In this document: piece after piece, positions 48,501-58,533 of the stretch
Position numbering within the stretch: position 1 is the first letter of the stretch
Layout: the number at the start of each line of letters is the position of its first letter
Source: Maylandia zebra
Lineage: Eukaryota > Chordata > Actinopteri > Cichliformes > Cichlidae
Reading direction: 5' to 3'
DNA length: 64,000 nt
Assembly: GCF_041146795.1 (NCBI RefSeq)
Contig: NC_135175.1
Span: 31,127,075-31,191,074, forward strand
Made by a program: the position numbers and the translations under genes
The notes under the pieces: generated by a model
Seen by the model: the letters and a program-made list of their open reading frames with translations, nothing else
Databases searched by the model: none
Told to the model about the DNA's origin: nothing

Positions 48501-51500
48501 TGCAAATGACATCCTACCAGGCTCTTACAAAATCAGTAAAATTAAAAAATATATTTACATAAACTGCCTGGTTCCCCACCCATGTCATGGGCGTAGCTTT
48601 CTGTCATAGAGCTGCTGCACATAGGTGCCTGCTCATTAAAGTGTGCCTATTGCCGTTCATAAACTGACCTTTGCTTCTATTTGACGATAACAGGACACTC
48701 CATAGACACACTTTGTGTCTCCACTGAGAGGCGGCAGGTGAAAATACACCGTGTCTGCAAACCAACAAAAAGACACAATCACATTATTATACTACGTGGC
48801 AGAAAGAAAAGAATAAACAGCATGAGAAAAATCACTTGTGTGCAGTTAGATGAGACTGATATGCATTTTCTGTGGTAAAACAGCAGATTCAGCAAAGACC
48901 ATCAATACAATAAAAACCAGTAAGTTTAGATAAAGAGTGTTTGTGGAACTGCAGTGACTGACGGCAGGTTTTCAGACCAGTTGCCAAACTGGATAAACTT
49001 GAAGGCAGAAGCAAACATTTACAAGTTGCTTGATGATAGCTGGAAAAAAGAAAAGAAAAAAAAAGCCGTTCTTCATGTTCAGATTAACTACAGCTCACAA
49101 GTCACGAGTAAGAGTTTGTGCAGTTTACACTCTGTTTAAAAATGTTTGCTTTAAGTTTTACTTTTAGTTCATCAGAAGCAACGTTTAAGAAATTCAGAAC
49201 CGGCTTTACAAGACAGACACCTGCACATATCCCATCAGCCAATCACATGGAAGCATGAGGACACAGTTGAGACAACCAGCAGAAGTTCAAACTGAACATC
49301 GGAAAGAGGAAGAAAGAAAGGCGATTCGAGTGGCAATGAATGTGGTATTGTATGAAAAAGAGCATCTCTGATGATGTACACACACAAAAAACAGCAGCAG
49401 AAGCCCACAGTGGGTGTGACTCCTGTCAGCTAACAACAGGAAACTGAAGCTACGAAAGCTCACAAAAACTCGACCCTAAGAGACTGGAAAAACATGGCTG
49501 CATCTGATGAGTCTCAATTTCTGCTCCAAGATTCAGGGAGTCGTATCAGAGGGTACAACAGTCATTTTAATATTTCAATAATCAGTTAACGCCAGAAAAA
49601 AAAGCATATTAGACAGAAATGCTTATTCATTGTGCTGCGTTTTGTGTTGTTTTCTTCAAACACAATTTTTGTTGCAGTATTTTGCAGAGTACATTGTACA
49701 TTGGATGGATTTCCTGCCATCTAATTGGACACCACAGAATGAAACAGATTAAGTGTTCCAGCTGATAGAGAGGCACGGCTCTAACACTGAATATTACATC
49801 TATTTTACATTGAGAGTTCTTTGATAATTGTTTTATTAAACAACAATCAATAAACATTTTAGGGCTACTGAGAGAGCTGAGTATCAACAGTTTTGGAATC
49901 AGCAATTTTTTAATGGCCAGAAACAATAAATGAAGGATGACTGCATTTGAGAGTCATGTTGAACTATTTCGGTGCATTCAGGGACACTCTGGACATTTGA
50001 ACAAATAAAATCTTTGCTACACTAGACGTCCAAATTCCCATCATCCTTTTAAGCATTTTAAAACTTGTTTACGGAGGCATCTCAAGCGTTTTGCTTCCCA
50101 AAAAACACATTTTAAAAAATGCTTTTCAAAATTAGCAGAAGAGAACTTCAAAAACACATAAATTCACCCAACAAAAAACCCCCAAGATAAATCATTATGA
50201 TTATGGTTTATGTACAGTGAAGAATAAGGAATTCAAAAGGAGAAATTCTCATTACTGAGAGGTTTGGACTGGGAGTCCAAAAATCATGTGCTTTACAACC
50301 TGATTCCTCTTCTACACTCACTGGGAGATATTTACCAATATAGAAACAACGTCAGTCATCAATCAAAAGCACAAAGATTAGAAACTGCAGCGACACGACA
50401 GCTGTCCTCTGTCATTAAGAAGATGGGGGGGAAAGGAAGAGACTCGAATAAAACTTCAGGGCTCAACCGTTCATTCAGTCTGAGGAGGGGGGCTGAGGAG
50501 GATTTCACAACGTGACTAGTATTTCCTCTGAACAAGACGACAGTGGGGTCACAAAGGTTAGACTGTGGACGTCACAGATTAAAGAAGAGGCAACGGCGGG
50601 GGCATCTGGGCAGAGGCCACACTCTCCGTACGTCAAACCCAACCAAGCAGCCCTGATATGCCAGGATCCAGCTCTCATGTCTCTGCTCAACACAGCACAC
50701 AGATTCTGCTCCACTAGATCACCATCTTTCTTTTTTACTGACTGGATCACCTGTGCGAGGATGCGATAGCTTAAGAAAACTGCTTTGAAATCGTTTAATG
50801 AGACTGGTGATTTTCCAGTGCCAAACATGTGCAGGAGACTCCCTGTTTGCTTTTAGTGTTTCACAGAAGCAGCCGCTGTTGTTTCTTAATCAGTTCGCAA
50901 CACGCTGGAGGCAACAAAGGAACCGATCCACAGAGATTTCTCTACAGTGAAAACTGTGCGAGTGGAGCTCAGGCTGATATGTATTCAAGGGAGACTTTTT
51001 AGACTCGGGGGGACAGCAGGGGGGCTCACAGGAAGTCAGCATAATTGATCAGACATAGCACCAGTGTAAACTCTCAAGGCTCATGCAGCAATGAGCCCTC
51101 CTGCATTATTTACTCATTTTGCAGCTCCATGTACATTATTACTGGATAATACTTATTGATTCATTAAAGCTGCAGCTGGAGATGATTGTAATTACTTTAG
51201 ATACTGCTGGCCAGTTTAGGAAAGCCAAATTTAATCATACATTCATCCATTATTTATTACACGCCTTTGGACTGCAGGAGGACGTCAGAGTATCTGGAGA
51301 AAACATTCAGGGTTCCAGCCTCCTGGCTGTGATGCATCAGTGCTGACTACTGACCACTACACCACTGTGCCAAATTACAGTATTTGCTTCCAAAAATGTA
51401 GTAGAAAAAAGTAGAAGATGAAAGTATAATAAGAAAGAAAAACATCAAAAGTATATTAAAGCTGTACTTCAGTAAAGCAGAAAGCAACACCCGCATGTTT

Positions 51501-54500
51501 GATGAAGTACAAATGCCTTTCTGATACAACTCACCCATTTATTTGGGCTTGGGCCTGGCACCAACTTTTGAGCCCTGAGGTTGTGTTTATGTCTCCTCCC
51601 AGTCGCAAACTGGGGATTTTTCACATGTGAGTCACGTGTGTAATACGCTGCATGACAAATCTGAGTAAATACACCCAGTTATGTTGCAGCAATGGTCCTA
51701 GCCCAGTGACATTTGCTGGGGATAGGCCGGTGGCACTCTGCAGATATCTGCATACTACTTAAAATTTTATTTTATTAAATATATTTCAAAGAGGATGCAC
51801 CTCCCCAGGCCCTGCTCTTCTGGACACAGCCCTCGACTTGGGAAAAAATAACAATTCTATTTTTATCCAGACCATATTTCAATAAACCTAACAAAGCAGT
51901 TTCTAATGATATTTAATATAAAGTAAAGCAAGTGACCCCAGAATCCAAATCTGGGTTTTTCAGCCCTTAAAAAGTGATGAAAACTGAAGTCCAGAAACAT
52001 GACTCACTAAATTAAATGGTGTATTATTGCAAGCTGTTCCTTAATATCCTGGATACTTTTACTAATCAGTCTCTTGGTGTAACAGCAGTCTCTGTTACAT
52101 GAAGCCCTCGTTTTTTCACTGCTGAATCACCGAGCTGACCAACAAACAGCTGACAGCTCTGAGCAGGAAGTGAGAACTGTCCTCTCCATGCTGATGAGTG
52201 TAGTTTTTGAAGTTGAAACTACAGATATGAACCTTGGCTCGGTTCCTGCTATTTGCCTTCACAGGTCAGCGTGAAGCACGGGCCCGTCACATGACCGCAG
52301 CCACAACAGGCGAGTCACTCACTATCGCTCACACCCACCTCTCTGTTTACAGAAGTGACACCAGCCTTTTAAAATCACCGGAGGACAATCATGATTTTAT
52401 CACCTGTGTGAGAAGCACCTGCTGACTCATTCCCACACTTTGAAAACTCAATAAAAAAACTTCAATAACAGTGATTTAAACCCTGTTTTATGGGCATAAT
52501 AACCAGCCAGGTATCTGAGGCCTCCAATTATCTTGTCAGTAATTTGATGCCTTTTGATGAATATTACGGCCTGCTTCGTGGTACAGCCCGTCCAACAAAC
52601 AGAGGACTGACACAAAGAGATAAACAACTATTCGTGTTCACATTCACATAACCAGTGACTGTAACACACGTCTTTGGGCTGTGCTAGGAAGCTCGAGTAC
52701 CTGGAGACAAGTGGAGAACATGAAAACTCTACACGGGCCCATAAGCAAAACTTCAAGCTTCAAAAGCACATTTGAAGTCTCAGCAGAAAAATGCTCCATT
52801 TGTAAACAATCTGTCAGCACTCTGCAAATGAAGTAACACTGGGATCTTTGTAAGACTTCATAAGACTTAATTACAAAGTGAGTTTGTGCCGTACCCTCCT
52901 GGTAGTTGTGAGCTCCGTCAGGAAGAGCCAGGAACGGGAGGTACTTCCACTCTTCTGGGAGCAGGTTGCTGTCATGACCCTCGTCTGGCATCAGCGGCGG
53001 GTAAGAAAATTCGACCTGAGGAAAGAACGGAGAAAGAATAACACCTCATTTAGGCTGTTTTAGCTCACACGGGTCATCTGCGAACAGACTGAATACAAAT
53101 GAGGACGTTTGTCAGTTTGAAGTCATGGAAAATTTCCATCACTTGCACTGAATGACCTCACATGTGTTTTCCTAATCATTTTACCCTCACCTCAAATGAA
53201 AACTTAATGAGGTGCAGGAGGTGCAGTTTGCCACGTCTTCTTACTGTGATGTTTTGTGCTGGACGTTTAGCTTCACTGAGGTATTTTAGTGGATGTAATC
53301 ATAATAAATTTATACAGGGATGCTTCTCTAACGGCTCTAATTGTGTTTATCATAGTTATACTGTTTCCTGTATCTGGGACACATATTCTAAAATCTAATA
53401 TCACTAATTATGAGCCGTTTGTGTATTAAGTACCCGCTTTAAGGCCTCTAAAGTAATAAATCTTCCTACGCGACATCTGTTTGGAAGGGTAAAGGTAGAC
53501 AATGTGGTAAAAAACATCACTTTACTACAGCAGTTGGAGTTAAAAAGAAAGACGTGGCTTGCAAAGTGCTTCACAAAATGAAAGTAATTTATAGAAACCA
53601 GATTTTATTGTCATAGTGTAACATCTGTAGTTTGTATGTGGGCTTAAAATGAAAATCTAAAGTTACAAATGCATCTGCCTATTAGAAAGTTATGGTATGC
53701 AGTGGAAGACACAGCAGCAGCAATTTACATCATGTTGATCATTAATTTTCCTGTTTAGTTGGACGGTGCATGCTATTACCGTCTTTCCGTTAATAAAAGA
53801 CACTTCAGTGTCCCTTCTGCCATAGGAGTTATTAGTAATGTGAGAATTCAGCCAGCTCCTATAATGGCTCGATCATTTCACTCAGACAGGAAACCGTCCG
53901 AAGCAAAACTCAACCACAACTGTAGTGTCAAAGGCCGCCTAGAACATCATCCCAATGAAACTGATGGTGCAGAGGAATAGCCTAGAAACAGGCCTGCAAA
54001 GCAAATACCATGCACATCCTGGAAGCAGAGGATTTATGAGCAATCACTCTCCTCAAGCCAACTTGGTGTCACTGGAGTGGCAAAAAGAGATCCAACTAAA
54101 TCAGAGAAGGCTTTGGATTAAGAGTAGACTCATGGGGGCAGTCAATAACAAAACAACAACAACATCTCAATGTGAAGAACACTGAAGACCCAATAAATGT
54201 AAAAAAAAAGTTCGAAACAGATGTTTCCCACACCTTTTCAAATATTTTTGTCCAAACTTTTTGTCCAATTATTCCAAAACCTGGCCAAATGTGTTATTCA
54301 GGATAATTGAGTTTATCCCAACAACACTTTCCAGGTGATTTACTGGTCGGCCAACATTCACACCCTCACCAGCAGCCACAAGCTGTGGGTAGAGACCGAA
54401 AGAGTGTAGAGCTGTTCCTCCACATCAGGAGGATATATGACATTCAGGCATTTGACCCAGATGCCTCCAAGGTGAGCTGTTTCAGGTATGTGAGGAGACC

Positions 54501-57196
54501 TCGGGGGAGGAGCTCAAAACCAGCTCCTAGCATCACTTCGCACTGCCGCACACAGAAACAGCAGTACTATCAGGTAATCAAACTTAATTCTAATGACAAG
54601 AGAAAGAGAACTGCATGTCTGCAGCTCGTTTAATCAGCTTTGCTCCTTTCTCTACTGCCATTGATCCTTTCTCTACTGAGTCGGGTCCTAATTGAGGTTC
54701 CCATATGTGAAAGCACTTGAAATAATTACTAACGCTCAGCAACAGTGACTTAAGTGTACCTTAGAAAGTTTCATATACACATCACATTTCCTTACTCATG
54801 AAGTAATGAGAGAGAAGTAAAGTAATTTAACTACAAAGAATGAGTTAATTCAAATGCAATTGAAAAACAAAAACAGCGGACCCGCACAAGTGGAAGAGAC
54901 AACTGCTTAAAGATTAAAGTTAGATTACAGTTTTCACACAGCTGAATAAACGACACACAGAAAACTGATTGAACAGAAGTGTGAGATGGTCGAGAATTTA
55001 CTCCAATGTCCTGTTATATCTTAGATAGCAAGGAGCAGACGGCTGAGTTTATTATTAAACTTCACTGAGACAATCTGCAAATTTCATTAACAGTTTAATA
55101 AACTATCATCTTGTCTTTATTTTTAGTTAGCACAGACCTTAAACACTTCAAGCTGTAAGCTAATGATAGTTATATAAGAGCAGACGCTGGTGCAATAAGA
55201 TGCATGTTTTACGTCCAATGGATGATGATCTGATTAGTCGACTAATCGCAAAAATAATCAGTGACTAGTCGACTATCAAAATAATAGTTTGTGTCTATGG
55301 ATGAAATGTCTAATTTGGACCGAGCTCCACATTTTGTGGCATTTTCATGCAAATCTGTCCATGAATTACTATGTAATCCTCCAAACAAACAAACTAAGCC
55401 AACTGCAAAACATGTTAGGGTGCAGATTTTTAATGTATGTGCCAATGTTTCTTAATGTACTGTTAAAAATAAACTTTGCAGATGCAAGGAATTAAAAAAC
55501 TTTCAATGCCTTTATCAGGCTCATTTGTGCATTTTTATTTGTGTTTACATGCTTAAAAGTAAGTGGGAAAACATAAGTAAACATATTTCTGTGTGATGGA
55601 TGTTCCTGCTGCATCACTGATTAAGGTTTCCAATAAAAAATACATGTAAAAGGCCTCGAAATCCTGCCAGGCAAGCAGATGGACAGCAGGTGAATAAGAG
55701 GAGGAGGGCGGTTGTGAAAGAGAGGCAGAGAAACGGATTAAAGAGCCAGGAACCCAATCTTGTGCCGCCCAGCAGGAGATCGCTGACCCTTATCCGATAA
55801 CCTCCACCACCTCCATCCCCGAGTGCAGGCCCATTAAAGGCAACAAAGACTGCACACTGGGTGCTTTATCGGGGCTCTGGTCTCATCTTTACATCAGGAG
55901 AACTGCTGTTTTATCTTTGTGCTTGAGCAGCAGCTGTTTGCAAAACCGCAGAAAGAAAAACAGATGGAGAGCGGAGACAACAACACCACCACTGAGGAGG
56001 AGGAGGAGGAGGAAGTTCAGTGTGTAACTGCACATTTAATGAAATTTGAATCAGCAGCAGAAGAAGAAGAACAAAACAACAATGTGAGAGAAAATTAGAA
56101 TGAGTAAAGCAGGGTGTTAAGCTCACTTTACATTAACGGCCACACAGAGTTTGGTCTTAGGTGATGATTTGTCAGACAAATTATTTTCACAATTAAACAA
56201 CTGCTACAAATGTGAAATCTTGTAAACCTCCCCGTTGGAGGGCCAAAGTTTCATATGTAGTAAAAATCCTTAAAAAGATAAAAAAAAAAAAATAAAAAGG
56301 TAAACACTGAGTGCTACTGCCCCTCAGCAAGCTTCTAGAAGTTAGCCAATCAAGAAACAGCAGACTTAAACGGAAGGGGCTCTTTAAAGAGAGACTTTGT
56401 TTCAGGCAGAGGATAAACTAACCAGTCCTGTAAAGGGCCAGTGCAAGATCGAGCAGGAGTTTTTAAAACTTTTTAGCATGCAAATCTGCTCAAGTGCTGT
56501 CCTAGAATAATGAGTCAGTAATGCCTTCTGTCTGTCTTGTCAGCTGGGCACAAAACATATTTTTCACTTTTAAACAACAACTCCTATAATAGTGACAGTT
56601 TCAAGTGTCTTCTTTTGACCAAAAGACCCTAAATATTAAGTAAACAATGACATGAGACCAAGAAAATGTTTCTAAACAGCTCAAAGAAAACCTGAACTGA
56701 TTGATTAATCGGCTTGTTGCTCCATTTTTGTGCATACCCAGATACAAGCAGGGTCCAGGAGCAGTGATGATGAGTATGCTGCAGCCTGTGATGAAAACAC
56801 TGAACTGTTGGCAGCAGGGCTGGTGTTATATAACCATGTGAGCCCACAGCAAACAGCTGATCTTAACCCCTCTTACCTGACAGGGAAGCCAGGCAGTGAG
56901 AAGTCTGTAGTTTTTACTGTTTTTATGTTTAGAAATGTCCGCATTACTGCAGGACTGTGCATGCGCTGTTTAAAAAAACAAGAGCATAATAGACACGTAA
57001 GCTGACACTCGTACTGTACAGAAGTTTAGTGAAAATGCACCTTTATGTCAACTCGATGTGAGGACTCGGTTAGCAGTTAGCCGATGTTAGCTGGAAGCAG
57101 GGGTTCACGTACCTGGCAGCCTTTTTTGTGGTGAAATCCAACCACCACGATGTGCAGCACCGGCCCCTTCCCTTCGTCTCTGCCCTGAGGCTCCAT
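34397..57196 (-). CDS. avl9: AVL9 cell migration / late secretory pathway protein (DENN-like)
   Basis: Sixteen coding exons, all in phase: 57113-57196, 52895-53015, 48669-48754, 47710-47781, 46964-47053, 46804-46870, 46668-46708, 46544-46582, 45343-45412, 44530-45005, 44080-44214, 43770-43989, 43261-43378, 43116-43169, 35602-35690 and 34397-34524. They give 629 residues (human 648). Signatures: GPVLHIVVVGFHHKKGCQ (exon 1), LPEEWKYLPFLALPDGAHNY (exon 2), CYRQIEAK (exon 3), HAYFEEKDFSQISILK (exon 5), SPVNRLVGALMTVLSLFPG (exon 9), GYLCLPYMALQQHHLLSDVT (exon 11), VTENRDDVFLDGTGWEGGDE (exon 12) and QNSERGKKIGNAMMTTSR (exon 15). The divergent Ser/Glu/Pro-rich linker is exon 10 (about residues 224-382). 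The yeast homologue acts in Golgi-to-surface transport; the vertebrate protein is linked to polarity and cell migration. The start matches the family N-terminus. It is divergent from lsm5. Confidence 0.97.
34960..35172. mobile_element. 213-bp non-autonomous hAT element with perfect 8-bp target-site duplication
   Basis: Flanked by CCATAAGT on both sides (34952-34959, 35173-35180). Inverted ends: CAGGGGTGGGGGAACTCCAG and, reversed from the right, CAGGAATGGGGAGCTCCAG. The core TTGATCCAACACAGCTGATT and ATTCAGGTGTGTTGACCCAG is the well-known fish MITE of this type. It lies in avl9 intron 15. Confidence 0.9.
36540..36835 (+). repeat. Degenerate T-rich minisatellite, copy 1
   Basis: Loose repeats of a unit like TGTGACTTCTTTCCTCATAA: GTGTGACTTCTTTCCCGTCA, CGTGACTTTCTTCCTC, CTTGTTACTTTTTTATG, TGACTTCTTTCTCTTC and TGTGAGTTTCTTTTCCTCAT. 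The same motif family occurs at 38340-38640. Confidence 0.55.
38340..38640 (+). repeat. Degenerate T-rich minisatellite, copy 2
   Basis: Units such as TTTGTCACTTTTTCCTTATA, TTCGTTACTTCTTTCTCACA, TGTGATTTCTTTCCTCGTAA and TTTGTTACTTTTTCCTTGCA. It is interrupted by a T/C homopolymer patch at 38490-38520. Confidence 0.55.
42330..42565. mobile_element. Retroelement-derived repeat fragments
   Basis: It contains TCAAGTTTCTTTTCACCTCT and CATCCAAGAAGCTTCTTCAG, a frequent fish repeat. At 42508-42562 follows ATCAGAATATTTTATTGATC and GGGGAAATTATTTTGGTTAC, the conserved 3' tail of another retroelement. Class not assigned. Avl9 intron 14. Confidence 0.5.
43379..43769 (-). other. avl9 intron 12
   Basis: A 391-base intron, phase 1. 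Nothing recognised in it. Confidence 0.85.
44215..44529 (-). other. avl9 intron 10
   Basis: A 315-base phase-0 intron between the linker exon and the conserved C-terminal half. Nothing recognised. Confidence 0.85.
45006..45342 (-). other. avl9 intron 9
   Basis: A 337-base phase-1 intron. Nothing recognised. Confidence 0.85.
45413..46543 (-). other. avl9 intron 8
   Basis: A 1.1-kb intron carrying a long AC microsatellite near its 3' splice site in gene orientation. The rest is AT-rich with no repeat I can name. Confidence 0.85.
45531..45592. repeat. (AC)31 microsatellite
   Basis: An uninterrupted 62-base AC tract. On the avl9 strand it is a (GT)31 tract lying 118 bases upstream of the exon-9 acceptor. 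Confidence 0.97.
47054..47709 (-). other. avl9 intron 4
   Basis: A 656-base phase-0 intron. Nothing recognised. Confidence 0.85.
47782..48668 (-). other. avl9 intron 3
   Basis: An 887-base phase-0 intron containing the interspersed repeat at 48318-48440. Nothing else recognised. Confidence 0.85.
48318..48440 (+). repeat. Teleost interspersed repeat ('caccaaatcacaa' family), better copy
   Basis: Reads GGCAATTCAATTCTATTCAA, GTGCCAAATCACAACAACAG, GCCTCAAGGTGCTTTATACT and GTAAGGTAAAACCCTTCAAT. Same family as 1811-1990 but less diverged. Confidence 0.75.
49206..49560 (+). mobile_element. Tc1-like transposon remnant (N-terminal and central part)
   Basis: Starts near ATCAGCCAATCACATGGAAG, followed by the segment encoding the transposase N-terminus (GAAGTTCAAACTGAACATC). 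Then comes GTGACTCCTGTCAGCTAACA and GATGAGTCTCAATTTCTGCT, which covers the first catalytic Asp region (DES.F). Frames are broken. Same family as 9437-9918 but retaining a different part. Confidence 0.65.
51270..51372 (-). mobile_element. tRNA-derived SINE-like fragment
   Basis: On the minus strand it starts GGCACAGTGGTGTAGTGGTC (A-box-like) and has a decayed B box (GGCTGGAACCCTG). Then comes the conserved body that on the plus strand reads GGACTGCAGGAGGACGTCAG. Typical of a very common fish SINE. Confidence 0.6.
52670..52745 (-). repeat. Second fragment of the same SINE family
   Basis: Plus-strand GTCTTTGGGCTGTGCTAGGA, GAGTACCTGGAGACAAG and GAGAACATGAAAACTC match the body of the family seen at 51270-51372. 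The tRNA-like head is absent. Confidence 0.6.
54405..54530 (+). mobile_element. Non-LTR retrotransposon 3' fragment (RTE-like)
   Basis: GACCCAGATGCCTCCAAGGT, GAGCTGTTTCAGGTATGTGA and GGAGACCTCGGGGGAGGAG correspond to the 'RMP..RLPGEVF.AC...GRRPRGR' tail of a fish LINE. Same family as 1566-1800, opposite orientation. Confidence 0.5.
55232..55275. repeat. Paired TAGTCGACTA palindromes
   Basis: GATTAGTCGACTAATC (55232-55247) is a perfect 16-bp palindrome. TAGTCGACTA recurs at 55266-55275, with ATAATCAGTGACTAG between. I associate this motif with a common fish transposon terminus but cannot see a partner end. Confidence 0.6.
55994..56013. repeat. (GAG)n short tandem repeat
   Basis: Six to seven GAG/GGA units in avl9 intron 1. 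Confidence 0.85.
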
Positions 57197-58533
57197 CCCC
57201 GCTCCTGTACCCGCAGTCTAGCGTTGTTTTAGCTCCGGAATTGGATGTAAACACAGCTAACCGAGGCCGACTGTTCTGTCTATATCTCCCTGAATATGTG
57301 ACAGCAGCACAGCAGAGATGATTTTCTCTTCCGCTTAGTCCCCACTGGCCAAATGGGCAAGAGCATTCCCCGCAGCGCACTTCCGTTTTCGCTTAGCGAA
57401 ATTTAAGTTTACAGTTAATTGCTCCCCAAGGACAGTCTTCAGTTAAGTAGAGTCAATGGAGCACATTTACTTGGACAAAACGTTCTTAAGTGTGCAGACA
57501 AACGCCAAGGTTTTATTACAGTTTTTAAAATTTCTGCATTGATATTAAATTCAACTTAAAATAAAATGTCAGTTGAATTTAATTTACCTTAATAAATTCA
57601 GGTTTAATGAGATAAATGTCAATCTAGACTTTAAAGCTAGCTTAACCAAAAATACATTAATTTTACTAAAATCGAGACTTGTAAAGTATAATTATTTAGC
57701 TAAGTTGTGCTTACTAGCTTTTAACTGATTAACTGTTTTGTTGCCTATCTTATTAAATTACTTTTTAGCTAAGGTTTCCAATTGTATAATGTTATTAATA
57801 TAACGTAATAAAAACATTAAAATGACAGATTAAAGTTTTAATTCGCTGTTGACCAATATAACATAATATAATTAGATAACAGTTAACAATTATATGGAGT
57901 GTATTTTTTTTTCTTAAGCAGGACAGAATGAGTTTAAAGGCTTTAAATGCAATCAGGCTGAAGTTCTTGTGGAAAAAGTAATGAGTTGACTAACATTTCC
58001 TTCATATTTTCCTTCATTTCGATCTGGAATTTCATTGATATTATCAGACAGCTTGCCCTAGAATAAAGTCCGGATAATCTGCATCTAAAAAATAGATAGT
58101 TAGCTTAGCTCTTGTGTTTCTCGCTCAATAGACAACGTGCATGTCACCTTAAATTCCACCTGTCAAGGAGAGATGAAGCATAAATATCCGCGGTCAGATT
58201 TTACAGGGGTGAATTATCTTGATCTCTGTTCTGTTCTCTTTTTTAAACACAAAAATGATGTCATGTGTTCCTCGACACAACTTGCGCCATCGTGTGGAGA
58301 CATACAGAATAATTTAATATCACCCTCAGGTGTGTGTGTGTGTTTTGTTTGAATTTTTAAAAAGTGTATTATATTTGGTTGCAACCATGAATGTTTGAAT
58401 TTCTTAAAAAGGAGACTCTTTTGTTTCCCCAGAGACGAAATTCTTCTTGATTGATTGATCTTGTCTGGCTGGCCCACTACTGTTCGTCTGTCGATTACTT
58501 CTGGCTTTGTGGAGGGAAGTCTCTTGATTGAAC
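57197..58533. promoter_or_regulatory. Divergent avl9 / lsm5 promoter region
   Basis: 1.3 kb between the two start codons. GC-richer, CpG-bearing sequence lies next to each start (57197-57400 and 58470-58533), with about 1 kb of AT-rich DNA between. A shared bidirectional promoter is therefore less likely than two separate ones. No TATA box identified. Confidence 0.45.

Larger units (their letters stand above)
48755..52894 (-). other. avl9 intron 2 (4.1 kb)
   Basis: A phase-1 intron containing a Tc1-like remnant at 49206-49560 and two fragments of one SINE/repeat family at 51270-51372 and 52670-52745. No additional exon found. Confidence 0.75.
53016..57112 (-). other. avl9 intron 1 (4.1 kb)
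   Basis: Phase-0 intron. It contains an RTE-like fragment (54405-54530), a palindromic GATTAGTCGACTAATC region (55232-55275) and a GAG trinucleotide run. Open frames at 53759-54185 and 54307-54633 have no domain I recognise. Confidence 0.7.
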
